Shown here one piece after another: positions 8,701-18,392 of a stretch of 64,000 nt of DNA (position 1 is its first letter; every line of letters begins with the position of its first letter). Location: the NCBI RefSeq assembly GCF_019134595.1, contig NZ_CP077771.1, forward strand, positions 372,001 through 436,000. Reading direction: 5' to 3'. Both the position numbers and the translations under genes were made by a program. The DNA comes from Pseudoalteromonas shioyasakiensis. GTDB lineage: Bacteria > Pseudomonadota > Gammaproteobacteria > Enterobacterales > Alteromonadaceae. The notes beneath the pieces are model-generated. The model made no database searches, had not been told where the DNA came from, and saw nothing but the letters and a program-made list of their open reading frames with translations.

Positions 8701-11700
8701 ATGGAACAGGTTGGCATTTACGAGCAGCTTATTACTCAAGTGATTGAGCAGAATTTAGATCGTAAGCAATTTTATGTAGGAGAACGCCAACTAGAATCTG
8801 CCGAAGCCGCAACTTGGTTAGCTCGATTTTTAGGGAAATTAGTCGCACATGCGATTGATGCCATCCCCAACTCTAAAGATCGATTAAGCGAACAAATTGA
8901 TTTAGCTAATAACTTAGTTTTATGGCTTAAAGATCATATTAAAGACGATGAGCTAATCAATGAAAACCTCATAGATAGCCAAGGTAAAATACTTACAGCT
9001 CTATTCAATACAGAAAACCCTGTAGCAACTAATCTCAAAGACTACTCAAACAGTATTTTCCCACTAACAGGTCTTACGCAAAGTGAGCTATTTAGTGGCG
9101 CAAATGCTGGCCTATCTCTTGAGGCTGAGCTTAAGAGAGAAATTAAATCAGCTGATACTATTTATTGGCTCGTTTCATTTATCAAATGGACTGGACTGCG
9201 GATATTTAAAAGTGAGCTAGAAGCCTTTACAAGAAAAGGTAATAAGCTAAAAGTAATCACCACCTCATACATGGGTGCAACAGACGCTAAAGCAGTTGAG
9301 TTCTTAGCTAGCTTACCCAACACTGAAGTAAAACTAAGCTACAACAATCAACAAGAACGTTTACACGCTAAATCTTACTTATTTATGCGTAACACAGGTT
9401 TTCATACAGGCTACATTGGTTCATCAAACTTATCACATTCAGCACTCACCAGCGGCCTTGAGTGGAATTTAAAAATCACCGCGCAAGAAATACCGCATAT
9501 TATTGCTAAAACCAAAAGCACCTTTGAAACCTATTGGCAGTCGCCAGATTTTGAATTATTTAGCGGCAAAGTTGAATGCAAAGAAAAGCTAATAAACTCA
9601 CTTAATGAACAGCGTGGTAAAGGCCAATCAAGTAACCAGTTTTATTTTGATATCACACCAAAAACTCATCAATTAGCTATTTTAGAAAAACTAAGTGTTG
9701 AACGAAGTGTTCACGATCGATTTAGAAACTTAGTGGTGGCTGCAACAGGCACTGGCAAAACCATCATATCAGCATTCGATTTTAAAACCCTGTATGACAA
9801 AAAACCAAATGCCAATTTTTTATTCGTCGCGCATCGAGAAGAGATCCTCACTCAAGCACTAAGTGCCTATCGTGGTGTGCTAAAAAATAACGATTTCGGC
9901 GAGCTTTGGGTCGGTAACTATAAACCTCAAAGATACAACCAGCTATTTGCCTCAATTCAGACTCTTAGTAATCAAATCGACAACATGAAGTTGAGCGCTG
10001 ATTTTTATGATTACATTATTATCGATGAAGTACATCACGTAAGCGCAGCAAGTTACCGCGGTATTCTTAGCCACTTTAAACCAAACATTTTATTAGGCTT
10101 AACTGCCACGCCAGAAAGGCAAGATGGTGCAAATATTTTGGAAGATTTCTGTGGTGTAATTGCAGCAGAGATCCGCTTACCAGAAGCAATAAATCAACGC
10201 CATTTATGCCCATTCCAATACTTTGGGCTTGATGATGATATAGATTTAAGCAAAATAACTTGGCGTGGCGGTCGTTATGATATTAGCGAATTGAGTAAGC
10301 TTTATACGGGGGAGAACAATCGCGCTAATAGAATCATATCGTGCCTCAATGAAATCGCCACAAATATTCACACAATTAAATCCTTAGCATTCTGTGTTAG
10401 CCAAGATCATGCTGAGTTTATGGCTAGTAAATTTAACCTTGCAGGTATAAGTGCAGACGTACTTACTAGTAAAAATACTCATGAGCGCAGTCACAAACAA
10501 CAAGCGCTTAGACGAGGTGAAATAAAGATCCTCTGTGTAGTGGATATTTTTAATGAAGGGGTCGATATCCCTGAAGTTGATACTTTGCTCTTTTTAAGAC
10601 CAACCGAAAGCTTAACGTTATTTTTACAGCAGTTAGGACGAGGCCTGCGTTTACCTGACAATAACCAAAAACAATGCTGCACCGTTCTCGATTTTGTTGG
10701 TAACGCTCGCCCAGAGTATGACTTTGCTAATAAGTTTCGAGCTCTAATTGGCAAAACTAACCAGTCAATAAAAGAAGAAATAGAAAATGACTTTCCGCAT
10801 TTGCCGTTGGGTTGCAGTATAGAGCTGCAAGAACATACCCAAAAAGCAATTTTGCGTAATATTCAACAGGCAACTAATAGCAAAAGGCGCTTGCAACAGC
10901 TTATAAGTAGCTATTCACAACATACTAACGCCCAACTATCTCTAAGTAACTTTTTAACCATAAACCCTCAAGTGACGTTAGAAGATATTTATAAACCGAA
11001 GGAAAATAAGCTCGGTGGCTGGCACTGGTTAAAAGGTGATGAAATACCAGTAGAGCAAGTCGATATTTACGCTGCGTATTATCGTGCAATAAACACTCAG
11101 TTACTTAGTTGCAACTCACTGAGCTATTTGAGCTTTTTACGCGATTTATGTAACAGCGACTTTACCATTGAAATAACGCCTAAAAATCAACAATTCGCTC
11201 TAATGGCTCATTACAATTTTTGGGATAACACTGGCACAAGTCTGGGGTTTAAATCTCTTAAGCAAAGCTTACAAGCACTAAAAAACCCACTATTACAACA
11301 CGAGTTATCAGGAGTGATTACGTTTTTAATTAATCGAATTCACCAACAAGAAAATGATTTAACGTGTCTCCCTAATCACGCAATAAAATTACACAGCCGT
11401 TATACACGCCAGCAAATATTAGCTGCATTTGGTGCACATACGTTTGATAAAAAATCGACTGCACGCGAAGGCGTATTAGAGTTCAAAAAACAAAATTTAG
11501 AATTACTTTTTGTAACTCTCAACAAATGCGAAAAAACCTATTCGCCAACAACGCTATACCATGACTATGCAATCAGCCCTACTCTGTTTCATTGGCAAAC
11601 GCAAAACAGCGCACGACCAGAACACGGTAGAGGGTTAAGTTATATTCAGCACCAACAAACTGGAAAAACAATCTTGCTGTTTGTGCGGGAACAAAGCAAA

Positions 11701-11853
11701 GACGAAAACGGTAGAACAATGGGATTCGTTAACTATGGCGAGGTTAAATACCAAAGCCACAATGGCAGCCAACCAATGAATATTACTTGGGAGCTAACAA
11801 ACCCCATGCCATGTGAAATGTGGCATGAGGCAGGGAAGTTGGCTGTAGGTTAA
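8701..11853 (+). CDS. PLD-nuclease / SF2 helicase / DUF3427 protein
   Basis: 1050 aa, three parts. A phospholipase-D-type nuclease domain (~110-300) has H222-A-K224 followed by GSSNLS, the HKD motif. An SF2 helicase core follows with Walker A ATGTGKT (348-354), DEVHH (442-446), TATPERQDG and QLGRGLR (644-650). The C-terminal DUF3427 region (~720-1050) has the typical TLNKCEKTYSPTTLYHDYAIS and FHWQTQNSARPEHGRG motifs. Such proteins are ATP-driven DNA translocases with a nuclease and are common in defence-type neighbourhoods; a role in degrading foreign DNA is inferred. The ATG at 8701 follows AGGGAG. It converges on an HNH endonuclease gene, with 12 bp between stops. Confidence 0.9.
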   Translation: MEQVGIYEQLITQVIEQNLDRKQFYVGERQLESAEAATWLARFLGKLVAHAIDAIPNSKDRLSEQIDLANNLVLWLKDHIKDDELINENLIDSQGKILTALFNTENPVATNLKDYSNSIFPLTGLTQSELFSGANAGLSLEAELKREIKSADTIYWLVSFIKWTGLRIFKSELEAFTRKGNKLKVITTSYMGATDAKAVEFLASLPNTEVKLSYNNQQERLHAKSYLFMRNTGFHTGYIGSSNLSHSALTSGLEWNLKITAQEIPHIIAKTKSTFETYWQSPDFELFSGKVECKEKLINSLNEQRGKGQSSNQFYFDITPKTHQLAILEKLSVERSVHDRFRNLVVAATGTGKTIISAFDFKTLYDKKPNANFLFVAHREEILTQALSAYRGVLKNNDFGELWVGNYKPQRYNQLFASIQTLSNQIDNMKLSADFYDYIIIDEVHHVSAASYRGILSHFKPNILLGLTATPERQDGANILEDFCGVIAAEIRLPEAINQRHLCPFQYFGLDDDIDLSKITWRGGRYDISELSKLYTGENNRANRIISCLNEIATNIHTIKSLAFCVSQDHAEFMASKFNLAGISADVLTSKNTHERSHKQQALRRGEIKILCVVDIFNEGVDIPEVDTLLFLRPTESLTLFLQQLGRGLRLPDNNQKQCCTVLDFVGNARPEYDFANKFRALIGKTNQSIKEEIENDFPHLPLGCSIELQEHTQKAILRNIQQATNSKRRLQQLISSYSQHTNAQLSLSNFLTINPQVTLEDIYKPKENKLGGWHWLKGDEIPVEQVDIYAAYYRAINTQLLSCNSLSYLSFLRDLCNSDFTIEITPKNQQFALMAHYNFWDNTGTSLGFKSLKQSLQALKNPLLQHELSGVITFLINRIHQQENDLTCLPNHAIKLHSRYTRQQILAAFGAHTFDKKSTAREGVLEFKKQNLELLFVTLNKCEKTYSPTTLYHDYAISPTLFHWQTQNSARPEHGRGLSYIQHQQTGKTILLFVREQSKDENGRTMGFVNYGEVKYQSHNGSQPMNITWELTNPMPCEMWHEAGKLAVG

Positions 11854-11865
11854 AACCTAAGCTCA

Positions 11866-12948
11866 TTAAGAATCATATTTGTACTTTGTCTGCGCGACTA
11901 AATCTAACTGGTGGACATTTTTACTCCCCGCCAACTCAAACCTATCTTTTGCAAGCCAAAGTGTTGCGCCATTGCTGCTGGCAACTTGGTATGCCCAGTT
12001 GCTTACAGCGAGGGATTTATCTACATCACAATGAAAATAGCGAGTTAGTTCATCAGTGAGCAGCTGACTGTGGCGATCTAGGTTTTGATCTTGCCAACGT
12101 TCACGGTATAATTGTGCGGCTAAAAAGTCACGCTTACTGTTATTACAACTTCGATGGGCGGCAACAAAATTATGCCCTAAATCGTTAGCGTAGCGGGCAA
12201 ATGGAATAAAGTGATCAACTTCTATCGCGCTTGTGAGCGGCTTTTGGCAATAAAAGCACTGGCCCTTTTGTATTTCAACTAAAACTGGTTTTGCTTTGTT
12301 AAGTGCTGCACGGTCGAAACCAAATAAAAAGTCATGTAGTTGGCTTTGAGGGCCAATAAGCGCTTGGTTATGCTTAATGCTTTGAATCTTTTGTAGCCAT
12401 GCATTTTTAGCCAAATAGACAACTAAATCGTAAAAGCGTCTAAAGCAGGCGGCTATGCCTGCATTTAGAGTGATATAGCTTTTGCCTTTTGTGTGCGGAT
12501 ATAAAAAGCACTCTTCTTGTTTGGCTAGAATTTGTAAACGCCATAACGGGCCTGTTTTTAAAGTGTCTAAAGCTGCTTTATAAGTGGTGTGCCAATAAGG
12601 GCTTAATTTGAGCTGACGCAAGCTACGAATATTATTTTGCTGGCACTCATATAGCACCGCAATTACTTTTGATTGCGCACCCGAGTTTTGTTTTAGTAAA
12701 GCACTTTCACCACTATGAGCAGAAGAAAATGGCACTGCATGGTGCCAATAAAGCTCTATTAACTTTTCAGCCAGCCTAGCGAGATCGATGTTTAACTCGC
12801 TTGCTTCATACATCATTGGTTGCTCAACACAAACATCAGCCAACGCATGCAATAGTGCAAACTTATAGGTAGCACTAAAATCACCTTCCACCAGCATACG
12901 CTGAATGTAAGCAATAAAATCGAGTTGCTGCTGCATGGCCATCATCAA
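11866..12948 (-). CDS. HNH endonuclease domain protein
   Basis: About 359 aa; TTG at 12948 or, more likely, ATG at 12945. The N-terminal ~190 residues are helical and unassigned. The C-terminal half holds an HNH domain: CFYC zinc knuckle, EVDHFIPFARY with the catalytic-type His, then NFVAAHRSCNNSKRDFL. This architecture occurs in restriction-type or phage-defence HNH proteins. It is convergent with the PLD-helicase and could act with it. No methyltransferase that would protect self DNA is adjacent; the nearest, at 16586, looks like a small-molecule enzyme. Confidence 0.85.
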   Translation of the reverse strand: MMMAMQQQLDFIAYIQRMLVEGDFSATYKFALLHALADVCVEQPMMYEASELNIDLARLAEKLIELYWHHAVPFSSAHSGESALLKQNSGAQSKVIAVLYECQQNNIRSLRQLKLSPYWHTTYKAALDTLKTGPLWRLQILAKQEECFLYPHTKGKSYITLNAGIAACFRRFYDLVVYLAKNAWLQKIQSIKHNQALIGPQSQLHDFLFGFDRAALNKAKPVLVEIQKGQCFYCQKPLTSAIEVDHFIPFARYANDLGHNFVAAHRSCNNSKRDFLAAQLYRERWQDQNLDRHSQLLTDELTRYFHCDVDKSLAVSNWAYQVASSNGATLWLAKDRFELAGSKNVHQLDLVAQTKYKYDS

Positions 12949-13226
12949 TCAAGCCTTATGTATATACTTTTGAAAAGTGCATTAAAGTTCATGAGCTAAA
13001 TTATGCTACTACGGTTAACAGTAAATAAACCTCTCAATAGTTACTTTCGATACTAAAAAGCAACTTATTAAGCTAGCATTAAGTTTAAAAGTAATCTAGC
13101 ATGAATACCTATGAAAAATATAGGATTTTTATCAAGCGCTTATTTCCTTAGTCCGTAAACAGCAAACTTCGTAGTATGAAATATCATCTGTTTGGTAAAC
13201 CAGTTTTAAACAAGGAATAATGGGTT

Positions 13227-13934
13227 ATGTGGAAACGAACAATAATTACATGCTGCTCCTTATTAACAGCCCCTCAAGCTCTTGCCGAGCGACTTGCCAC
13301 CCCCTCTAAAAGTAACTTTAATGAACACTTCAGCTCAAACGTGCCTGTTTCGGGTAATGTATTAGTTGGTGCAGTTTATTCTACAGCTAATACAAGTAAC
13401 AGGTTTTATTTAGATACAGCTTCAGATATGAACCACTTTTGTTTCAAAGTATCATCAGTTAATGGCACTTATGTTTCTGAAAATGACTACAAAATAATAG
13501 ATAGCACCCTAAAAAGTACAGAAGCTACAATATTAGAGTATCCGACAAAATTTGAAGAACTTATTACAAACTTTGAAATTGAACAGCTAGCACCTCTGGC
13601 AACAACGGGAAGTTGTGACGATCAACGTTATCAACATGTTTTACTCTCTGCGCGTGATAAAGAAACAAAAAATGCTGAGATTCTTTTTATGATTAGCTCT
13701 GGCAGAAGCGAAGTATTCATGCAACTAAAATCTAATAGTGGTCAGCGTATAAAAGCTAATTGTGGACGCCTAGAAGAAGGAAAACGTACTTCTTACGATA
13801 CAATATGTAAGCTTCAATCAAGTTCAATACTTGAAGAAACCTACGACGTGAAGATTGCTCGTCGAAAAAATGGACGAAGCTTACCTGCAACAACATTCAC
13901 TCTACAGAAAAGTACATATGAAGCTAGCAATTGA
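13227..13934 (+). CDS. Exported protein, first gene of a secreted-protease operon
   Basis: 235 aa with a signal peptide (1-20, ending QALA) and a mature part with Cys in HFCFKV, GSCDDQ, ANCGRL and TICKLQ, probably two disulfides. Predicted all-beta; no family recognised. The ATG at 13227 follows AAGGAATAATGGGTT. Its end overlaps the start of the next gene by 17 bp, and a protease gene follows, so the three are likely one transcript and may form one envelope complex. Confidence 0.75.
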   Translation: MWKRTIITCCSLLTAPQALAERLATPSKSNFNEHFSSNVPVSGNVLVGAVYSTANTSNRFYLDTASDMNHFCFKVSSVNGTYVSENDYKIIDSTLKSTEATILEYPTKFEELITNFEIEQLAPLATTGSCDDQRYQHVLLSARDKETKNAEILFMISSGRSEVFMQLKSNSGQRIKANCGRLEEGKRTSYDTICKLQSSSILEETYDVKIARRKNGRSLPATTFTLQKSTYEASN

Positions 13935-14787
13935 AAAGCTCACAGCTATCCTTAGGAAACGCAATAAAAAACTCAAAGCTGGCTATGCGTTAATTTTTTC
14001 CGTAGGCATTCTTGCTGCTTATATTCTTTTAGGCGACAGAACTAATATCTACAGTGTAAAGGGGTCGACGCAAGCTATTACAGTTGAGACATCTGATGCT
14101 GAAATTAATGAATGGGTATTTTCACAAGGGCGATTAGTTGCAGAAGATACTGATATGCAAGCAGTTACCCTTAAGGATGAACGTTTCTTTGTTTTTTCTT
14201 CTGATATTAAATTACGCATAACTTCTATAAATGACACCACGCAGCATCAGTTACTTATTACTTCTAGAAGCGATGATATTACTGGGGTGCTGTTTGATGG
14301 TAACAAAGCTACACCTTTAGAAGGCTATGTTGAGGTGTTATTGACTCTATCTAAAAATATTGTGCTTCCATTTGAAGGTAAAGCCTATGTTGGTGAAGAT
14401 GTTGGCAAAGACGTTGACTCTCTATTACTAAATGGTGAAATCAGCATTTTAGAGAGCAGGTTTTTATCTTCAGGAAGATATGCAGGTAGCAGCTATGTAT
14501 TAGATACTGGAGACCGTATCTATATTGTGGACAAAAATAGTGAGTATGTTTCTAAGGGGTTTCTAAGGGTTACACAGAACGATGCTTTTTATTTTTCTGT
14601 CGTCTCAGAAGGTGATGGTGTACAAGTCACTCGCTTTGGTAATGAAGATCTACTTATAACCCCTTCTATTTGGAGTAGAGTTACTAAAGATCCTGTTGTA
14701 GCAGCAATCACGTCGTTATGTGCCTTGATGTTTTTGCTATTAGAATTTGCACTCCTTTTAAAACAAACATTGAATAACAAAGAATAA
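13918..14787 (+). CDS. Two-TM membrane protein with large extracytoplasmic domain
   Basis: 289 aa from the ATG at 13918; the frame is open further upstream to 13855 but that part lies inside the preceding gene. A basic N-terminus (RKRNKKLK) precedes TM1 at ~21-40, followed by a ~220-residue beta-rich periplasmic domain and TM2 at ~262-283, with the C-terminus inside (KQTLNNKE). No known family. Sandwiched between an exported 4-Cys protein and a trypsin-like protease in an overlapping operon; it may anchor the complex in the inner membrane (inference). Confidence 0.75.
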   Translation: MKLAIEKLTAILRKRNKKLKAGYALIFSVGILAAYILLGDRTNIYSVKGSTQAITVETSDAEINEWVFSQGRLVAEDTDMQAVTLKDERFFVFSSDIKLRITSINDTTQHQLLITSRSDDITGVLFDGNKATPLEGYVEVLLTLSKNIVLPFEGKAYVGEDVGKDVDSLLLNGEISILESRFLSSGRYAGSSYVLDTGDRIYIVDKNSEYVSKGFLRVTQNDAFYFSVVSEGDGVQVTRFGNEDLLITPSIWSRVTKDPVVAAITSLCALMFLLLEFALLLKQTLNNKE

Positions 14788-14789
14788 TT

Positions 14790-15836
14790 ATGAAAAAACA
14801 GTTACTGATAACTTCTCTACTTTTTTTAATAAGCACACCTGTTGTCGCTAAAAGCCCTAATCAAGTTTACATTGAAGGGGATGAAATTGGTCAAGGATTC
14901 TCTGTTCAACGTTTAAACCAATGCTACTTCATTGCTCCAGATCATGTAGTAAATGACAGTGTTTTTTTAACTTTAAAAGGTAGTGACGACCTTCGCTCAT
15001 TGGGCGATGGGCAAATACTACAACCTTTTGGCTATGATTTAGCTGTAGGTCATATTTCAGGCTCCTTAGCAAAGTACTGTGGTATTGAATTCAACTCACT
15101 ATCTGTTAATCAAGTTGATATAGATAAAGCAAAAACAGTCGTTGTTTCAACAGTAAACTCCGATGGATTGGTATCCAGAATCCCAGCTGTAGTTCAAGAG
15201 ACAGGCCTTGTAAATTTAAATATAAAGGCACTCTCAAGCGAGCAGCTATTTTATAAGGGTATGAGTGGAAGCTTGATCTACTCAAATGGAGTTCCTATTG
15301 GTATGCTTCAATCGGTGGATCAAAATACAGGTCTTGGTAAAGTATTAAGGCTTGATAGATTACTAGAAACGGTATCACCATTTTTTTCTGCGAATTCAAA
15401 GCAAGTTTTACCAACCGAAACGCTTAAAAACATATCAGAGAATATAGATTTCTCAGTTAGCTATTGGAACTTACCACCTACAAAAAATGAGCTTTCAGTA
15501 AAGCTAATCTCTGATAAACAGAAGAACACTTATTACGAAACTAAATTACAAAAAGCTGCTGAAATTGACCTCACCTTAAAAGGGAATATGAATATCAAGG
15601 GTATTAAACTGTTTATGCCTGATAATGCAGGTATAAAAGACGTCGAAGTGCTGATTTCAAAGAAAAAAACAGGTAAAAGAGGTTGGCTATCTTATGCTAG
15701 TAACACCATTCTTCCAAAAGATACTAAAGTGGTTATTGAGATGCGAGACGTAAAAGCCCATCGTATTAAGCTAAAAGTTTATTCTAGCTGGAATGACGAA
15801 AGGCTTATTAAAATTTCAGAGGTTGAGGTTTTTTAA
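14790..15836 (+). CDS. Exported trypsin-like serine protease with discoidin-like C-terminal domain
   Basis: 348 aa with a signal peptide (1-20, ending VVA). A chymotrypsin-fold triad can be read as H52 (FIAPDHVV), D83 (FGYDLAVG) and S159 (KGMSGSL), with the usual G-x-S-G-S context. After ~residue 210 a separate beta domain contains NTYYETKLQKAAEIDLTL and RIKLKVYSSWNDERLIKISEVEVF, which resembles F5/8-type (discoidin) carbohydrate- or lipid-binding domains. Third gene of the 13227 operon, 2 bp after the previous stop. Its 3' end overlaps the opposing gene by 4 bp. Substrate unknown. Confidence 0.8.
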   Translation: MKKQLLITSLLFLISTPVVAKSPNQVYIEGDEIGQGFSVQRLNQCYFIAPDHVVNDSVFLTLKGSDDLRSLGDGQILQPFGYDLAVGHISGSLAKYCGIEFNSLSVNQVDIDKAKTVVVSTVNSDGLVSRIPAVVQETGLVNLNIKALSSEQLFYKGMSGSLIYSNGVPIGMLQSVDQNTGLGKVLRLDRLLETVSPFFSANSKQVLPTETLKNISENIDFSVSYWNLPPTKNELSVKLISDKQKNTYYETKLQKAAEIDLTLKGNMNIKGIKLFMPDNAGIKDVEVLISKKKTGKRGWLSYASNTILPKDTKVVIEMRDVKAHRIKLKVYSSWNDERLIKISEVEVF

Positions 15837-16411
15837 AATAAATTAATTACTGCGGGAAATTGGGCTCCCGAGCAAGTAATAGCTCCCTTGTAGCTTAGAT
15901 CTTCAGCTAATTTAAAGTCACCCTGGCAACGGCTTGACTCCAAAAATAAATTTAAGCCAGAAATTGTAGATGTTTTATCAGATCCATCATAATGTGTATC
16001 GTTAACAAACGTGCCTTTAGCTTTATCATAACTTCGGATACGAAACATTACTTTGCTACCATAATTGTTGTAAGTTTTCATAGCTTCATCATTGCCTTCA
16101 GGCTTTGTAAGTAATACCGCAAAGTTATCAATCTCAGAAATTCTATTTCTAATCGTTACAGCTACAACTGACTCATCTGATGCATTAATTCCTGCGGCGA
16201 ATGCAATTTCACGCATAGCAAGATCCTCAGAATTTTGCATCGCATCAATAGCAGCAAGTCTTAATGATGGATCTGGACTTTGAATTAATGCTTTTAACTC
16301 GTTAATTTCAGCTGCCCGCTTTTTTATCTGCTCAATTGAAGGAGTAGCAAGAGTTGATGTAGATAGCAGTAAACAAGTTGCTGGTGTAAGCTTTAAAACG
16401 GTTTTTAACAT
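15833..16411 (-). CDS. Exported hypothetical protein with helical HEAT-like segment
   Basis: 192 aa. Signal peptide 1-22 (ending TLA). Residues 25-85 are helical with HEAT-like periodicity (SPDPSLRLAAIDAMQNSEDLAMREIAF). The rest is beta-like and contains two Cys (SRCQGDF, AITCSGA). Family not recognised. The stop overlaps that of the trypsin-like protease gene (15833-15836), so the two transcripts converge. AAGGAATAATA precedes the ATG at 16411. It may be a partner or a target of the protease (weak inference from position and shared export). Confidence 0.72.
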   Translation of the reverse strand: MLKTVLKLTPATCLLLSTSTLATPSIEQIKKRAAEINELKALIQSPDPSLRLAAIDAMQNSEDLAMREIAFAAGINASDESVVAVTIRNRISEIDNFAVLLTKPEGNDEAMKTYNNYGSKVMFRIRSYDKAKGTFVNDTHYDGSDKTSTISGLNLFLESSRCQGDFKLAEDLSYKGAITCSGAQFPAVINLF

Positions 16412-16585
16412 TATTATTCCTTTTGATTTTATTCCAAATAAAAAACCAACTTATCTAATTTAATACATCAAAACAACAACCCATATATAAAATTTACGTT
16501 AAATAAACATCTTGAAATGAATAAAAGAATCAAAATGCATTGGTTCAGTATAATTCCCTCTCAGCTCACTAAGCCCAATAAACGA

Positions 16586-17179
16586 CTATATCGTTCTTCT
16601 GTGCAAAATGGCGTTTAGCCATGTTTCAGTGGCGCGCTCTGGACGTTGGTCGGCGCTTTGCCATGACTTGAGGATAAACAGGTCGGTGCCTTTGATAATG
16701 CTCTCAAGGGCTTGTTCGTTTAGGTCGGTAAATTCGCGACCGTTGTGTTCGCGCTCGCCGTCGCCGTATTTAAACGATACATACACGATGCCTTGTGGCT
16801 TTAATGCTCGGGCAAGGTTGTTGAATGCTTCGGTTAAATCGTTTTTTGCTACGTGAATAAGGCTTGCGCAGCACCAAATGCCGTCGTATTTGGCAACATA
16901 GTTTAGCTCTAGGAAGCTGCTTACAGCTACATCTTGGTTTAAGTATTCTGACGCCAGCTTTGCCATAGCTGGGCTGATATCGAATGCATCTACGCTATAA
17001 CCACGCTCTTTAAAGATGAAAGCGTCGCGGCCAGAGCCACAACCGGCATCAAGTAAAGCGCCTTTTTTTGGGATCAGCGGTAAGAACTCGTCGTAAAGTT
17101 CATTAAGGTCTACATCGAGTGTGGCATCAACAAATGCTTGCGCATTTTGGTTGTAGTATTCGATGGTTTTGGATGCCAT
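16586..17179 (-). CDS. Class I SAM-dependent methyltransferase
   Basis: 197 aa. Motif I is LLDAGCGSGRDAF (~residues 40-52), then VDAFDISPAMAKLA (motif II) and YDGIWCCASLIHV (motif IV region), the pattern of the Methyltransf_11/TehB-like group acting on small molecules. The start at 17179 is supported by AAAGGAAGTAAC upstream. The gene is monocistronic between the protease locus and a repeat field; the substrate cannot be told. Confidence 0.85.
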   Translation of the reverse strand: MASKTIEYYNQNAQAFVDATLDVDLNELYDEFLPLIPKKGALLDAGCGSGRDAFIFKERGYSVDAFDISPAMAKLASEYLNQDVAVSSFLELNYVAKYDGIWCCASLIHVAKNDLTEAFNNLARALKPQGIVYVSFKYGDGEREHNGREFTDLNEQALESIIKGTDLFILKSWQSADQRPERATETWLNAILHRRTI

Positions 17180-17289
17180 GTTACTTCCTTTATATTGGCA
17201 ATATTGCTTGGCGCTAAAATATCATTAAAGCTAGGTACTAAAAAGATATCAAATTGATTTTAAGAATTTTTGGCGGGGAATTTTTTTAT

Positions 17290-18245
17290 ACTCCAGCGTA
17301 ATAGATGAGGCACAATATAAAAGAAATAATACTCACAAAGAGATTAAAAGACACTGTGCGTTACACAAAGAAAAACCAATACTCACAAAGAGGCTAAGAG
17401 ACGCTGCGCTAAAGAGAAGTACACTTTAATATTACCTTGTCTTCCTCTGTGCTCTCTATGTCCTCTGTGGTTAGAAAAAGATCTAGTAGGTCTATGAAAA
17501 GATACGTAAAGTAAATACGATGAATCCTCACTGTCTTCTCATTCACTTCTCATTGTGCAAAAAGATATTTGAACCACAGAGGGCACCGAGGCGCTTCGCG
17601 CTACACAGAGAAAGATAAATACTCACAAAGAGGGTAAGAGACGCTTCGCTTTAGAGAAGTAAGTCTTTATACCTCATTGTTTTCTCATTCTCTTCTCTTT
17701 GTGCAAAAAGTATTGGAACCACAGAGGCCACCAATTCGCTTCGCGCTACACAGAGAAAGATAAATACTCACAAAGAGGGTAAGAGACGCTTCGCTTTAGA
17801 GAAGTAATTTTTTATACCTCATTGTTTTCTCATTCACTTCTCATTGTGCAAAAAAGATATTTGAACCACAGAGGGCACCGAGGCGCTTCGCGCTGCACAG
17901 AGAAAAACCAATACTCATAAAGAGGATAAGAGACGCTGCGCTAAAGAGAAGTACACTTTAATCTTACCTTGTCTTCCTCTGTGCTCTCTATGTCCTCTGT
18001 GGTTAGAAAAAGATCTAGTAGGTCTATAAAAAGATACGTAAAGTAAATACGATAAATCCTCATTGTCTTCTCGTTCACTTCTCTTTATGCAAAAAAATAT
18101 TGGAACCATAGAGTACATAGAGGCGCTTCGCGCTGCACAGAGAAAAACCAATACTCACAAAGAGGCTTAGAGACGCTTCGCTTTAGAGAAGTAATTTTTT
18201 ATACCTCATTGTTTTCTCATTCACTCTCTTTGTGCATAAAGGATC
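17290..18245. repeat. Long field of CACAGAG-type imperfect repeats
   Basis: No gene seen in the ~1.2 kb between 17179 and 18393. AACCACAGAGG-like starts occur near 17573, 17717 and 17865, and a variant near 18104. Each is followed by a GAGGCGCTTCGCGCT(G/A)CACAGAGA piece and an AATACTCACAAAGAGG piece, with GAGACGCT(G/T)CGCT and CTCATTCACTTCTC downstream. A ~190-bp block from ~17395 recurs nearly identically 532 bp later (~17927). The opposite-strand ORF at 17915-18151 is a product of the repeats. Confidence 0.85.
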
Positions 18246-18392
18246 TACAATGAATAAACGCGTGTTTGACACTAGGTAAAACTACGGCTACATATTTTCT
18301 CTATAGTTTTATACTTTTAACTCAACAACATTGCACAATTGGCAATTTACTAGCACTATTATGTATTAAGAAGACTTTAGTCTGAGGTAAGC

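Noticed and set aside
17915..18151. 78-aa minus-strand ORF
   Set aside because: Lies wholly in the CACAGAG repeat field and consists of repeat-derived sequence.
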